A DNA stretch of 64,000 nucleotides from Arthrobacter sp. Y81 (GTDB lineage Bacteria; Actinomycetota; Actinomycetes; Actinomycetales; Micrococcaceae), in assembly GCF_002929335.1 (NCBI RefSeq), contig NZ_PJIL01000004.1:186001-250000 (forward strand), read 5' to 3'. Below the pieces are notes generated by a model, which was not told where the DNA came from, did no database searches, and saw only the letters and a list, made by a program, of their open reading frames with translations. Each line of letters starts with the position of its first letter. The stretch's first letter is position 1. Position numbers and translations under genes: made by a program. Below are positions 31,668 to 40,192 of the stretch, piece by piece.

Positions 31668-32825
31668 GTGAAGAACTATCTCTCCCTGACTGAACTCAAT
31701 TCCGCCCTCACCTTGCGTGACCTTACGGAACCCACCGCCGGTGCCCACGCCATGCAACTGCTGCTGGCAGACGTGGTGTCAGCACTCGAACGGCTCTGGA
31801 GCATCCCCTCGGAAGCCCACCGGCTGAACCCGCTCGTGGCCACCGCCGACAACTACGACAGGCTGGGCTACTCGCCTGCCGACGTCACCCGGGACTCACG
31901 GCATTCGCGCCATGTCAGTCCCACAGTGATGCTCCGCAGCCACACTTCGGCGGGAATCCCGGCACTCCTCGACTCCCTCCGCGGCGAGCAGGGCCATTAC
32001 GACAGGCTGCACGTGCTGCCCGGACTGGTTTACCGCCGGGACGCCGTGGACCGGACGCACGTCGGTGCGCCGCACCAGGTTGACCTGTGGCGCCTCAAAG
32101 CGCGCGGGCTGCTGGGGCCGGCCGATCTCCAGTCGATGATGGCGGCGGTCGTCGAGGCCGTGCTGCCCGCGGCGGACCATCCGGGGGTGCAGTGGCGGTC
32201 AACGCCGTCCACGCACAGCTATACGGCCGCCGGCCGGCAGCTGGACGTGCTGGTCACGCTGCCGGACGGCAGGAACGAATGGCTGGAACTCGCCGAGTGC
32301 GGCCTGGTGGCTGCACCGGTCCTGCGCAGCTCCGGGCTTGATCCGCGGAGGTGGGCCGGCCTTGCCCTGGGGATGGGACTGGACAGGGCAGTCATGCTGC
32401 GCAAAGGCATCGACGACATCCGGCTGCTCCGCTCGGAGAACCCGGAGATCCGGGCGCAGCTGCTGGACCTTGCCCGCTACCGGCCGGTTTCACTCATGCC
32501 TGCCGTCCGCCGGGACCTTTCCCTGGTGCTGGCCGACCCTGCCGAGGCCGACGTCGAGCTGCTCGGCGACCGGGCCCGCGGCGCCCTCGGGACGGACGCC
32601 AACGTCCTTGCAGCCCTGGAGATCAAAGCGGTGACGACGACGGCGGAGCTGCCGCCGGCCGCCGTCGACCGCCTCCGCATGGCCCCGGGAGACGTTAACG
32701 TCCTGCTCCGGCTGGTGCTCCAGCCGCTCGACCGGACGCTGACCGGTGGGGAGGCCAACCGGCTGCGGGACCGCGTCTATGTTGCCCTGCACCGGGGAAA
32801 AGTGCAGGAACTGATCGCCGGCTAA
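31668..32825 (+). CDS. srmL: PheS-related single-chain class II aaRS-like ligase (SrmL type)
   Basis: A 385-residue protein joining a PheS-like class II catalytic core (about 40-265) to a C-terminal FDX-ACB anticodon-binding domain (about 270-378: RRDLSLVLAD and LDRTLTGGEANRLRDRV), as in mitochondrial PheRS. Motif 2 is LVYRRDAVDRTHVGAPHQVD; motif 3 is GLALGMGLDRAVMLRKGIDD; WLELAECG is also conserved. The FPF(T) segment that holds the phenylalanine ring in PheRS is replaced by HSY(T) at residues 183-186, so it probably does not activate Phe. Annotation pipelines, as I recall, call such actinobacterial proteins 'PheS-related mystery ligase SrmL'. GTG start with AAAGGA upstream. Confidence 0.78.
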   Translation: MKNYLSLTELNSALTLRDLTEPTAGAHAMQLLLADVVSALERLWSIPSEAHRLNPLVATADNYDRLGYSPADVTRDSRHSRHVSPTVMLRSHTSAGIPALLDSLRGEQGHYDRLHVLPGLVYRRDAVDRTHVGAPHQVDLWRLKARGLLGPADLQSMMAAVVEAVLPAADHPGVQWRSTPSTHSYTAAGRQLDVLVTLPDGRNEWLELAECGLVAAPVLRSSGLDPRRWAGLALGMGLDRAVMLRKGIDDIRLLRSENPEIRAQLLDLARYRPVSLMPAVRRDLSLVLADPAEADVELLGDRARGALGTDANVLAALEIKAVTTTAELPPAAVDRLRMAPGDVNVLLRLVLQPLDRTLTGGEANRLRDRVYVALHRGKVQELIAG

Positions 32826-32871
32826 GCAATGCTCGAATGGCGTCCAGAGCCTCGGTAGGCGTCCGCACCGG

Positions 32872-32891
32872 CCCGTTTCAACGGGTAAGTT
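32872..32891 (+). promoter_or_regulatory. Palindrome abutting the -10 of the first lipoprotein gene
   Basis: CCCGTTTCAACGGG (32872-32885) is a perfect inverted repeat of 6-base arms around TC, directly followed by TAAGTT (32886-32891), a -10 that lies 6 bases before the ATG at 32898. A repressor bound here would block the promoter. Alternatively it is the end of the ligase transcript. Confidence 0.45.
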
Positions 32892-32897
32892 GGAGGT

Positions 32898-33359
32898 ATG
32901 CTTTCACGTTCATCCGGGCCGCAACGGCTGACTGCACTAAGGCGCGTCGCCGGCACGGCGGTTGCCGGCGCCTGCATCGTGGCAGCCGCCTCGGCCTGCT
33001 CCCCGGCCGTCTCCATCGAGAACGCCGACGTCCCGGCGTGGAAGTCCACGGCGCTGCCGGCGGCCAGCGGAACCGTGCTTGAGGATGCCGGCAAGATCCT
33101 CAACCGCGAGCCGCTGGTCAAGGACGCGGCCGACGTTCCGGCAGGGGCGTACACCCTGACAATGACGTGCGACGGCGGGGGCAAGGCCTTCTTTACCGTG
33201 ACGTCGGGCGGCACCAAGATTGCCGACGCCGGGGCCGCCTGCAACGGCAGCCGCGAGCGGGCCAAAATCACCGTGCCCGCTGCCGGGACCGTGCAGATCA
33301 GCACGTCCAGCGTGGATGCTCCGCTCCTCTACGCGTACCATCTGGCGGCAGGAAGCTAG
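32898..33359 (+). CDS. Lipoprotein 1 of four, Cys-paired domain
   Basis: A 153-residue predicted lipoprotein. The signal peptide RRVAGTAVAGACIVAAASAC gives a lipidated Cys34. One copy of a beta-rich domain follows: PAGAYTLTMTC (Cys91), then TKIADAGAAC (Cys115), ending LLYAYHLA. The Cys-X23-Cys spacing recurs in the next three genes. No known family recognised. It starts 6 bases after a -10 and is the first gene of the lipoprotein cluster. Confidence 0.75.
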   Translation: MLSRSSGPQRLTALRRVAGTAVAGACIVAAASACSPAVSIENADVPAWKSTALPAASGTVLEDAGKILNREPLVKDAADVPAGAYTLTMTCDGGGKAFFTVTSGGTKIADAGAACNGSRERAKITVPAAGTVQISTSSVDAPLLYAYHLAAGS

Positions 33360-33401
33360 CTGTGACTTGCGCCGCCGGCGACGGTGCGTATGCTCAGGGA
33401 C

Positions 33402-34268
33402 ATGTCAGCTCTTTGGGGGAAGCCGATAATACGCGTCGCCGCGGTGCTGCCGGCTCTGTGCCTGCTCGCCGGCGGCATAAGCAGCTGCGAATACAACACT
33501 GACGCTGATGTGCCCAGGGACGCAGCGTCCGGCCCGCCGTCAAACGCCAGCCCGGACAACCGGGTCACGCCGCCCAGCCCGCAGGACCCGCAGGACAATA
33601 TCGACGCGCTGGCTGAAGTTCTGGGACCCCCGGACGGGAGCGGGCTGCCCTACGCCTCAGGGGGTGCGGCCTCGTGGACCGAGGAAGTCCCCACCGGCGA
33701 ATACTTCCTGACGGCGGCCTGCGTCGCGGCGCCGGGCGCCGAACTGGTGGTGCGCGTGGGGAACGCCGAGCCGGAACGCACGTCTTTCCGGTGCGGAATG
33801 GGCAAAGTGATCTACCTGGACCACAAGGGCGGCAGGATCAGCGCTGAAGTTGTGCCGCCGGCCGACTCGCCGTACGTCTTCACGGGCGTCAAGCTGGATC
33901 CGGATCAGGCGCCCCGCGACCCCTCTGCCGCCGAAACAACGGCCTGGGCGGCCGGGGAACTCGGACCTGAGCAGGCCGGTGAGTTCCGGGGCTATCCGTG
34001 GGACGGCAAGTGGCATCACTCCGGTCCCGTTGACGTGCCCGGCATGCTGACGTTCACGTTCGTCTGCGAGGGCCCGGCCACCGTCGACGTCACCGTTCTC
34101 CGGCCTAGGGGTGAGGATCTGTTCCAGGGCAGCGGCCTTCCCTGCGGCAGACCGGTTCCCGCAGATATTCAGGTGGGTCCGGAGGGTGTCATGGTGATGG
34201 TGGACTCGAACAACTACCCCGTCCAGGCCGCGTACAGCCTGCTGCCGGCTGCCGGAAGCGGGCAGTAG
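33402..34268 (+). CDS. Lipoprotein 2 of four, two Cys-paired domains
   Basis: A 288-residue predicted lipoprotein with a signal peptide ending LAGGISSC (Cys29), followed by EY as in lipoproteins 3 and 4. It carries two copies of the cluster's domain: PTGEYFLTAAC (Cys107) with TSFRCG (Cys131), and VPGMLTFTFVC (Cys222) with GLPCG (Cys248). A Pro/Asp-rich linker precedes the first copy. ATG 33402 is 7 bases after TATGCT. Its TAG stop overlaps the next gene's GTG by one base, so translation is coupled. Function unknown; presumably anchored to the outer face of the membrane. Confidence 0.75.
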   Translation: MSALWGKPIIRVAAVLPALCLLAGGISSCEYNTDADVPRDAASGPPSNASPDNRVTPPSPQDPQDNIDALAEVLGPPDGSGLPYASGGAASWTEEVPTGEYFLTAACVAAPGAELVVRVGNAEPERTSFRCGMGKVIYLDHKGGRISAEVVPPADSPYVFTGVKLDPDQAPRDPSAAETTAWAAGELGPEQAGEFRGYPWDGKWHHSGPVDVPGMLTFTFVCEGPATVDVTVLRPRGEDLFQGSGLPCGRPVPADIQVGPEGVMVMVDSNNYPVQAAYSLLPAAGSGQ

Positions 34269-34816
34269 TGGCGGTCCGGGCGCCAAAACGCGCGGTGTTC
34301 CTGGTCGCCGCCCTGCTCGCCGCGGGCCTGGCCGGGTGCGAATACGCGGACGACGTCGGGCCGGCCCCTTCAGCCGGCGGCCGGACAGGCAGCGGCGTGG
34401 CTCCTACGGTGCCGCTGTCGTCCGCGGGCCCGGCACTTATGGCTGAAATGGACCGCAATATGGCGGCCGTCGAACTGCTGCTGGCGGACGTTCCGGTGGG
34501 CGCGGGCGGAGCCGCCGGAGGTATCAGCGGCCGATCCGGCGCCGGCGGCGGTTTCGCGTACAACGGGGTTCTGACCAGGGCGGGCACGTATACCGTCGTT
34601 GCCGTCTGCGTGGGGGCAGCCGAGGCCCAGCTTGCGGTGCTGTCCCGCGGAACCTCCGAAGGCTCGTACGCCATCGACGTCCCGTGCGGTGAGCCTGTCA
34701 CCCAGCAGCTGGAACTGGGAACTGGACCGGTCACCGCCCACCTTGTGAGTCCGGACGAGGAGCGGATATACAAAGCAGCAGTGGGAGCCGTACGAATTTC
34801 GGACCCTGCACCCTGA
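34268..34816 (+). CDS. Lipoprotein 3 of four, Cys-paired domain
   Basis: A 182-residue predicted lipoprotein. VFLVAALLAAGLAGC gives lipidated Cys24, followed by EY. After a Gly/Ser-rich linker comes RAGTYTVVAVC (Cys114) and YAIDVPCG (Cys140), spacing 26, then EERIYKAAVGAVRI. It begins with a GTG overlapping the previous stop, so it is made together with lipoprotein 2. No recognised family. Confidence 0.72.
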   Translation: MAVRAPKRAVFLVAALLAAGLAGCEYADDVGPAPSAGGRTGSGVAPTVPLSSAGPALMAEMDRNMAAVELLLADVPVGAGGAAGGISGRSGAGGGFAYNGVLTRAGTYTVVAVCVGAAEAQLAVLSRGTSEGSYAIDVPCGEPVTQQLELGTGPVTAHLVSPDEERIYKAAVGAVRISDPAP

Positions 34817-34921
34817 CGCCCGCAAAGGGCCGGAAGGGCAGGATCCACCGCCTCGATGTGGCACTGCGACGGCGTCCGGCAGGCTCTGGCTTGAGTGTGG
34901 CGGCAGGCCTAGAGTCAGAGT

Positions 34922-35461
34922 ATGCACACCGTGCAGGCACCCCGGGTGCCACGGCGGACGGCCGCGGCGGCCGCCGTCGTGCTTTCCGGTGTGCTGGCCA
35001 CCGGGACGGCGCTGAGCGGCTGCGAGTACGTGTACGACGACGGCCGCGGGCCGTTGCCGAGCGCGACGGCGCCGCCGTTCACGGACGCGGCGCTCCCGCA
35101 GGACCCCCGGCGGAACCTGCCGGTGTCCGGGGCGGAACTTGACGCCTGGGTGGAGCAGGTCCTCCCCGATACGGCCGGGCAGGTTTTCCACACGGGTTTC
35201 GGCCTGCTGCGGGCGGCCACCACACGCCAGGAGAGCACCGGGCATCTGCCAAGCGGGACGTACGCGCTGACGCTGGCCTGCAAGAGCCCGCGAAGGGTGT
35301 CCTTCACCGTGCGCGACGGTGAGTTTGCGCTGGTGGACCTGAGCCTGCGCTGCGGAACATCAAGGGTGAACGTGATCCACGTGTCCGAGGACTCCGTCCT
35401 CAGCGTGGAAGTGGCCGCGCAGTCTGCCGCGAACTTCGCCTACCGGGTGAGCCGGATCTGA
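34922..35461 (+). CDS. Lipoprotein 4 of four, Cys-paired domain
   Basis: A 179-residue predicted lipoprotein: LSGVLATGTALSGC gives lipidated Cys34, followed by EY. The domain is PSGTYALTLAC (Cys120), LSLRCG (Cys144), ending NFAYRVSRI. Unlike lipoprotein 3 it has its own -10 (TAGAGT, 34910-34915) 6 bases before the ATG, so it may be expressed separately. It is convergent with trhO, 15 bases away. Function unknown. Confidence 0.75.
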   Translation: MHTVQAPRVPRRTAAAAAVVLSGVLATGTALSGCEYVYDDGRGPLPSATAPPFTDAALPQDPRRNLPVSGAELDAWVEQVLPDTAGQVFHTGFGLLRAATTRQESTGHLPSGTYALTLACKSPRRVSFTVRDGEFALVDLSLRCGTSRVNVIHVSEDSVLSVEVAAQSAANFAYRVSRI

Positions 35462-35476
35462 AATCCGGCATCAGGG

Positions 35477-36370
35477 CTAAGCTGCACAGCCCTCAGGGCA
35501 GCGCAGGGTCTCCGGGCTGGAGGCGCAATCCGCGCAGTAAAGCGTGAGTGTGCGGCAGCTGAGGTTGGAGCAGTTCTCGAATTTGCTGGTGGGGGCTGAA
35601 CAGCGCACACACTCACCGATGGTCTTGGCGTCCTCGCTGAATTCGAGGTGCATGCGCTTGTCGAAGACGTAGAGCGAGCCCTCCCAGAGGCCCTGGTCCT
35701 TGAACGTCTCGCCGTAGCGGACAATCCCGCCGTCGAGTTGGTAGACCTCCTTGAACCCGCGGTTCACCATGAGGCTGGACAGCACTTCGCAGCGGATCCC
35801 GCCGGTGCAGTATGTGACCACCGGTTTGTCCTTGAGGGAGTCGTACTTGCCGGAATCGAGTTCCCTGATGAAGTCGTGCGTCGTGGCCACGTCCGGAACA
35901 ATCGCATCCTTGAACTTGCCGATCTGCGCTTCGAACGCGTTGCGGCCGTCGAAGAACACCACGTCCTCGCCGCTCTCCTTCTTGGCGTCCACGAGCTGGT
36001 GGAGCTCTTCGGGCTTGAGATGCGTTCCTCCGCCCACAACGCCGCCGGCGTCCACCTTGAGTTCGCCGGGGGCGCCGAAGGAGACGATCTCGTCACGCAC
36101 CTTGACGCTGAGCCGCGGGAAGTCCTCCGCGCCGCCGTCGGACCACTTGATGTCGATGCCGTGAAAGCCTTTGTACTCGCGTGTGGTCTTCACGTACTGC
36201 TTGACGGCGTTCAGCTCGCCGCCAACGGTCGCGTTGATGCCGTCCTTGGAGATGAGGATGCGTCCGGTCAGGCCCAGCTTCTCGCAAAGGGCGCGCTGCC
36301 ACAGGCGCACGGCATCGGGGTCGGCGATCGGGGTAAAGCCGTAAAAGAGGACAATTCTGTTTAGAGCCAC
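35477..36370 (-). CDS. trhO: tRNA uridine(34) hydroxylase, rhodanese-domain (TrhO/YceA)
   Basis: A 297-residue protein that uses oxygen to hydroxylate U34 in some tRNAs (5-hydroxyuridine). The N-terminal acylphosphatase-like domain has [15 protein letters not shown]; the rhodanese domain has [15 protein letters not shown] and the active-site Cys188 in [11 protein letters not shown]-terminal cysteine cluster ([28 protein letters not shown]) probably binds zinc. The GTG start lies 6 bases after TACCCT without a ribosome site, consistent with a leaderless mRNA. Confidence 0.92.
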   Translation of the reverse strand: MALNRIVLFYGFTPIADPDAVRLWQRALCEKLGLTGRILISKDGINATVGGELNAVKQYVKTTREYKGFHGIDIKWSDGGAEDFPRLSVKVRDEIVSFGAPGELKVDAGGVVGGGTHLKPEELHQLVDAKKESGEDVVFFDGRNAFEAQIGKFKDAIVPDVATTHDFIRELDSGKYDSLKDKPVVTYCTGGIRCEVLSSLMVNRGFKEVYQLDGGIVRYGETFKDQGLWEGSLYVFDKRMHLEFSEDAKTIGECVRCSAPTSKFENCSNLSCRTLTLYCADCASSPETLRCPEGCAA

Positions 36371-36514
36371 GTTTTAAGGGTACTTGCTGCCCTCAAACCC
36401 GGAACCGGCACCGTTCCGCAACCGGTGCGTCCCTCCGGTCACAATTCCATAAGCAAGCCCAGTTCCCGGACCCTACCCCTGTTGCTGGCGGCAGGGCTGG
36501 AATACTCTCATCAC

Positions 36515-37207
36515 ATGAGTCCAGACGCCATGGTTGAAGACATCACCCGTCTCGTGGAAATCTGGGTGACCGGATGGGCCGGTTGCCGGGGCTACGAGAC
36601 GCGAACGGAAGGCCGCTTCCCGGCCGCGCTGCGCGCTGACACCACCAAGGAATGGGAATACTTCGCCCACGATCCCTCGGACACCGAATTCGCCGAGCTT
36701 GCGGCAAAGACGGCTGAAGCGCCGGCCAGGATCCTCACCATCCTCACCAATGACGTCGCCCGGTACACCTACCTGGCCGAGCAACAGGGCCTGAACGTCA
36801 CCTCCGCATCCCAGACCATGATGATCGTGGACATGGAGACGCAGGACTCCGAAGATCCCTGGCTGTCGGACGATGATCTGAAGCTGACCACGTTCAGGGA
36901 GGACGGCGTCCATCATGCCGTGGTGCACGCCGGCGAATCGGTGGCTGTCAGCGGCCGCGTATTCGTGGTGGGTCACACGGCCGTTTTCGACAAGATCGTC
37001 ACCGACCCGGCCTATCAGCGGCGCGGGCTGGGGAGCTTCATCATGAAGGCCCTGGCGGCGCAGGCATTCGAGCACGATGTGGAAAACGGCCTGTTGCTGG
37101 CGTCGCTGGACGGGCAAAAGCTGTACTCGCACCTGGGCTGGAAGACCCTTTGCCACGTACTGATGCTGTCCGCGTCGGACGAAGGCTCTGACCTCTCGGT
37201 CGGCTGA
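36515..37207 (+). CDS. GNAT family N-acetyltransferase
   Basis: A 230-residue protein. The first 120 residues are a less conserved domain (WVTGWAGCRGYETRTEGRFP). The GNAT fold follows with the acetyl-CoA-binding motif A, DKIVTDPAYQRRGLGSFIMK, and LASLDGQKLYSHLGWK near the end. The substrate is unknown. The ATG is 6 bases after TACTCT, another leaderless-type start. It is divergent from trhO and precedes the helicase gene. Confidence 0.85.
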   Translation: MSPDAMVEDITRLVEIWVTGWAGCRGYETRTEGRFPAALRADTTKEWEYFAHDPSDTEFAELAAKTAEAPARILTILTNDVARYTYLAEQQGLNVTSASQTMMIVDMETQDSEDPWLSDDDLKLTTFREDGVHHAVVHAGESVAVSGRVFVVGHTAVFDKIVTDPAYQRRGLGSFIMKALAAQAFEHDVENGLLLASLDGQKLYSHLGWKTLCHVLMLSASDEGSDLSVG

Positions 37208-37270
37208 CACCCCTTCACCATCGGCATTGTTGATGCCGGGCGATTTGAGCCCGGATGAAACAATATTGAG

Positions 37271-39685
37271 GTGAACCCCCATGACTCCCTGATTCCGCTG
37301 CTGGGCCGTGGCCCGGACCCGGAACAGCTGCGTCATGTACGCATCATTCCCGCCCGCCCGGCCGTGAACGAGCCGTGGCCGGAATGGACCCACCCCGATC
37401 TCATCAAGGCCTACGGTTCCCTGGGAATCCATGAGCCGTACCGTCACCAAATCCAGGCGGCGAACTTTGCCCACGGTGGCGAGCACGTAGTCATCGCCAC
37501 GGGTACCGCCTCCGGTAAGTCCCTGGCCTACCAGCTGCCTGCGCTGGACGCGATCCACCGTTCGGAGCTGCGCGTACTTTCCGAGCCGGGAAAGATCCAC
37601 GACGACGGCGCCGTGGCCCTTTACCTCTCCCCCACCAAGGCCCTGGCCGCCGATCAGCTCGCTGCCATCCGCTCACTGAAGCTCCCGACGGTCCGGGCGG
37701 AAACGTACGACGGCGACACCGACCCGGCGTCACGGCGCTGGATCCGGGACCACGCCAACGTGATCCTGGCCAACCCCGACATGCTGCACTTCGGCATCCT
37801 GCCCAACCACGCCTGGTGGGCCAGCTTCTTCCGCCGGCTCAAGTACGTCATTGTGGACGAGGCCCACAGCTACCGCGGCGTATTTGGCTCCCACGTGGCC
37901 AACCTGATGCGTCGCCTGCGGCGCATCTGCGCGTATTACAGCGCCAACACCTCCCAGCCGGGCCCGGTGTTCATCGCGGCCTCGGCAACGGCCTCCGAAC
38001 CCGACACGTCCTTCGGCCGGCTCATCGGCGCGCCGGTCCGGGCCGTGTCCGAGGATTCCTCGCCGCACGGCTCCACCACCGTGGCCTTCTGGGAGCCGGC
38101 CCTCACGGAACTGCGGGGTGAAAACGGGGCGAAGGAGCGCAGGACCGCCGTTGCTGAAACTGCGGACCTGCTGGCCAACCTGGTTTCCTCCCGCATCCGG
38201 ACCATTGCGTTCATCAAGTCCCGCCGCGGGGCCGAAACCATCTCCGCCATCACCAAGCGGCTCCTGGACGAGGTGGATCCGAGTCTCCCCCAGCGCGTCG
38301 CGGCGTACCGGTCCGGTTACCTGCCAGAAGAGCGGCGGGCGCTGGAGAAAGCCCTTCGGTCAGGGGAACTCCTGGGCGTCTCCAGCACCTCCGCCCTCGA
38401 ACTTGGCATCGACATCTCCGGCCTCGACGCTGTCCTGGTCGCCGGCTGGCCCGGCACGCGGGCATCCCTCTTCCAGCAGATCGGCCGGGCGGGGCGCGCG
38501 GGCCAGGACGCCATCGCCGCGTTCGTGGCCAGCGATGATCCGCTGGACACCTACCTGGTGAACCACCCGGAGGCCATTTTTGACGTCTCCGTGGAAGCCA
38601 CGGTGTTCGATCCCTCCAATCCCTACGTGCTGGGTCCGCACCTGTGTGCCGCCGCGGCGGAGCTGCCGCTGGGCTACGCAGAGCTGGAGCTGTTCGGACC
38701 CACAGCGGAGAAACTCCTGGACCAGCTCGTGTCCCAGGGCTACCTGCGCAAGCGTCCGGCCGGCTGGTTCTGGACCCACCCGCAGAGCGCGGCTGCCATG
38801 GTGAACCTGAGGGCAGACGGCGGCGGTCCGGTAAGCATCGTCGACGCCGAGACGGGTTCCCTGCTCGGAACGATGGACTCCCCGCAAACGCATTACCAGG
38901 CCCACACGGGTGCCGTGTACGTGCATCAGGGCGACAGCTATGTGGTGGAAGACCTGAACGAGGGAGACCACTGCGTGATGGTGCGCCGCGCCAACCCCGA
39001 CTACTACACCACTGCCCGCGACGTGACCCAGATCGAAGTCCTGGAGACTCAGCGCACGGCCCAGTGGGGCGACGTTGCCGTGCATTTCGGGGACGTGAAA
39101 GTGACAACACAGGTGGTCTCCTTCCAGCGCAAGGCGCTGATTTCGAATGAGATCCTGGGCGAGGAACCGCTGGAGCTCGGTGCCCGGGACCTGTTCACGA
39201 AGGCTGTCTGGTTTGTGGTGGACAACCGTTCGCTGACCGGGGCCGGGCTGATCGAAGCCCAGTTCCCCGGCGCACTGCATGCAGCCGAACACGCCGCCAT
39301 CGGGCTGCTCCCGCTCGTGGCGTCCAGCGACCGCTGGGACATCGGCGGGGTCTCCACTGCCATTCACGCCGACACCGGGGTGCCCACGATCTTTGTGTAC
39401 GACGGGCACCCGGGCGGCGCCGGTTTTGCCGAACGCGGCTTCGATAAGGCCAAGGTGTGGCTGTCGGCCACCCGTGACGCGATCGCCGCCTGCGAGTGCG
39501 ACACCGGCTGCCCGTCCTGTGTTCAGTCGCCCAAGTGCGGCAACAAGAACAACCCGCTGGACAAGGCCGCCGCGATCACCTTGATCGACGTGCTGCTGAA
39601 AGACGCCACTGAGCAGCAGGGCGGTCCTCAGCCGGCTCCTGCAGGGCAGACGAGGCAGACGGAGGAGCACGCGGCCCCGTTCTGA
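37271..39685 (+). CDS. DEAH-box helicase with DUF1998/MZB domain (MrfA/Hrq1-like)
   Basis: An 804-residue SF2 helicase. Walker A is VIATGTASGKSLAYQLPA, motif II is YVIVDEAHSYRGVFG, motif III is AASATASEP, and the second RecA domain shows STSALELGIDISGLDAVLVA and QQIGRAGRAGQD. The C-terminal MZB/DUF1998 domain carries the Cys4 metal site CECDTGCPSCVQSPKCG. Relatives act in crosslink repair (Bacillus MrfA, yeast Hrq1). It is the actinobacterial 'helicase/secretion neighborhood' helicase, convergent with the Tad operon. GTG start 6 bases after AACAAT. Confidence 0.92.
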   Translation: MNPHDSLIPLLGRGPDPEQLRHVRIIPARPAVNEPWPEWTHPDLIKAYGSLGIHEPYRHQIQAANFAHGGEHVVIATGTASGKSLAYQLPALDAIHRSELRVLSEPGKIHDDGAVALYLSPTKALAADQLAAIRSLKLPTVRAETYDGDTDPASRRWIRDHANVILANPDMLHFGILPNHAWWASFFRRLKYVIVDEAHSYRGVFGSHVANLMRRLRRICAYYSANTSQPGPVFIAASATASEPDTSFGRLIGAPVRAVSEDSSPHGSTTVAFWEPALTELRGENGAKERRTAVAETADLLANLVSSRIRTIAFIKSRRGAETISAITKRLLDEVDPSLPQRVAAYRSGYLPEERRALEKALRSGELLGVSSTSALELGIDISGLDAVLVAGWPGTRASLFQQIGRAGRAGQDAIAAFVASDDPLDTYLVNHPEAIFDVSVEATVFDPSNPYVLGPHLCAAAAELPLGYAELELFGPTAEKLLDQLVSQGYLRKRPAGWFWTHPQSAAAMVNLRADGGGPVSIVDAETGSLLGTMDSPQTHYQAHTGAVYVHQGDSYVVEDLNEGDHCVMVRRANPDYYTTARDVTQIEVLETQRTAQWGDVAVHFGDVKVTTQVVSFQRKALISNEILGEEPLELGARDLFTKAVWFVVDNRSLTGAGLIEAQFPGALHAAEHAAIGLLPLVASSDRWDIGGVSTAIHADTGVPTIFVYDGHPGGAGFAERGFDKAKVWLSATRDAIAACECDTGCPSCVQSPKCGNKNNPLDKAAAITLIDVLLKDATEQQGGPQPAPAGQTRQTEEHAAPF

Positions 39686-39766
39686 GCCCCGGTTCTGAGC
39701 CCGGTCGGCTGACTACCCGCGGACTGCCTGGCATATGCGACCGCAGGGCTGCCTGGAACGCGCACG

Positions 39767-40192
39767 TCATGGGGGCGGCCCTGCCCTGGCGTGGCCGGTA
39801 GCAGCGCCGAACATGCTGCGGTTCACGAGCTCCGTCCGAATCTCCACAGTTTCACCTCCCCCTTCCGTGCAGCCGACTATCCTTGCCCCCTGCCTGCCCG
39901 CAACATCGGCCGCAACCGAGCACGGCGCACCCGGGCTGATTCCCCGCAGGGCGTCGGCGGCCGCCAATGCTGCAAGGTCGGCGGCCGCTGCGGCCCTGGA
40001 CGCCATCACTGCGGATTGGGCGAGCAGGAGCATCAACGCCATGGCTACCATCACCAGCATCCCGAGCCCGGCGGCAAGTACTGTTCCGGATCCGCGCTCA
40101 TCCGAACGCTTCGGACGGCTCTCCACCGGATTCAGCGGATACGCAATCCGCTGCCGTGCAGTCCGAGGTTCCGGATTCCGCTGTTTGGTCAT
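39767..40192 (-). CDS. TadG/Rv3654c-like TadE-family protein
   Basis: A 141-residue pilus-locus protein. DERGSGTVLAAGLGMLVMVA is the TadE/TadG-like N-terminal membrane anchor, followed by an Ala-rich helix with RAAAAADLAALAAADALRG and a short extracytoplasmic part with two cysteines. The ATG at 40192 overlaps the tadE stop as ATGA. A longer frame exists upstream but lies over tadE. It is the last gene of the Tad operon and convergent with the helicase gene, 81 bases away. Confidence 0.8.
   Translation of the reverse strand: MTKQRNPEPRTARQRIAYPLNPVESRPKRSDERGSGTVLAAGLGMLVMVAMALMLLLAQSAVMASRAAAAADLAALAAADALRGISPGAPCSVAADVAGRQGARIVGCTEGGGETVEIRTELVNRSMFGAATGHARAGPPP

Noticed and set aside
31668..32825. 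Housekeeping phenylalanyl-tRNA synthetase alpha subunit
   Set aside because: No pheT follows, the N-terminal tRNA-binding coiled coil is missing, an FDX-ACB domain is fused, and the FPF pocket motif is changed.
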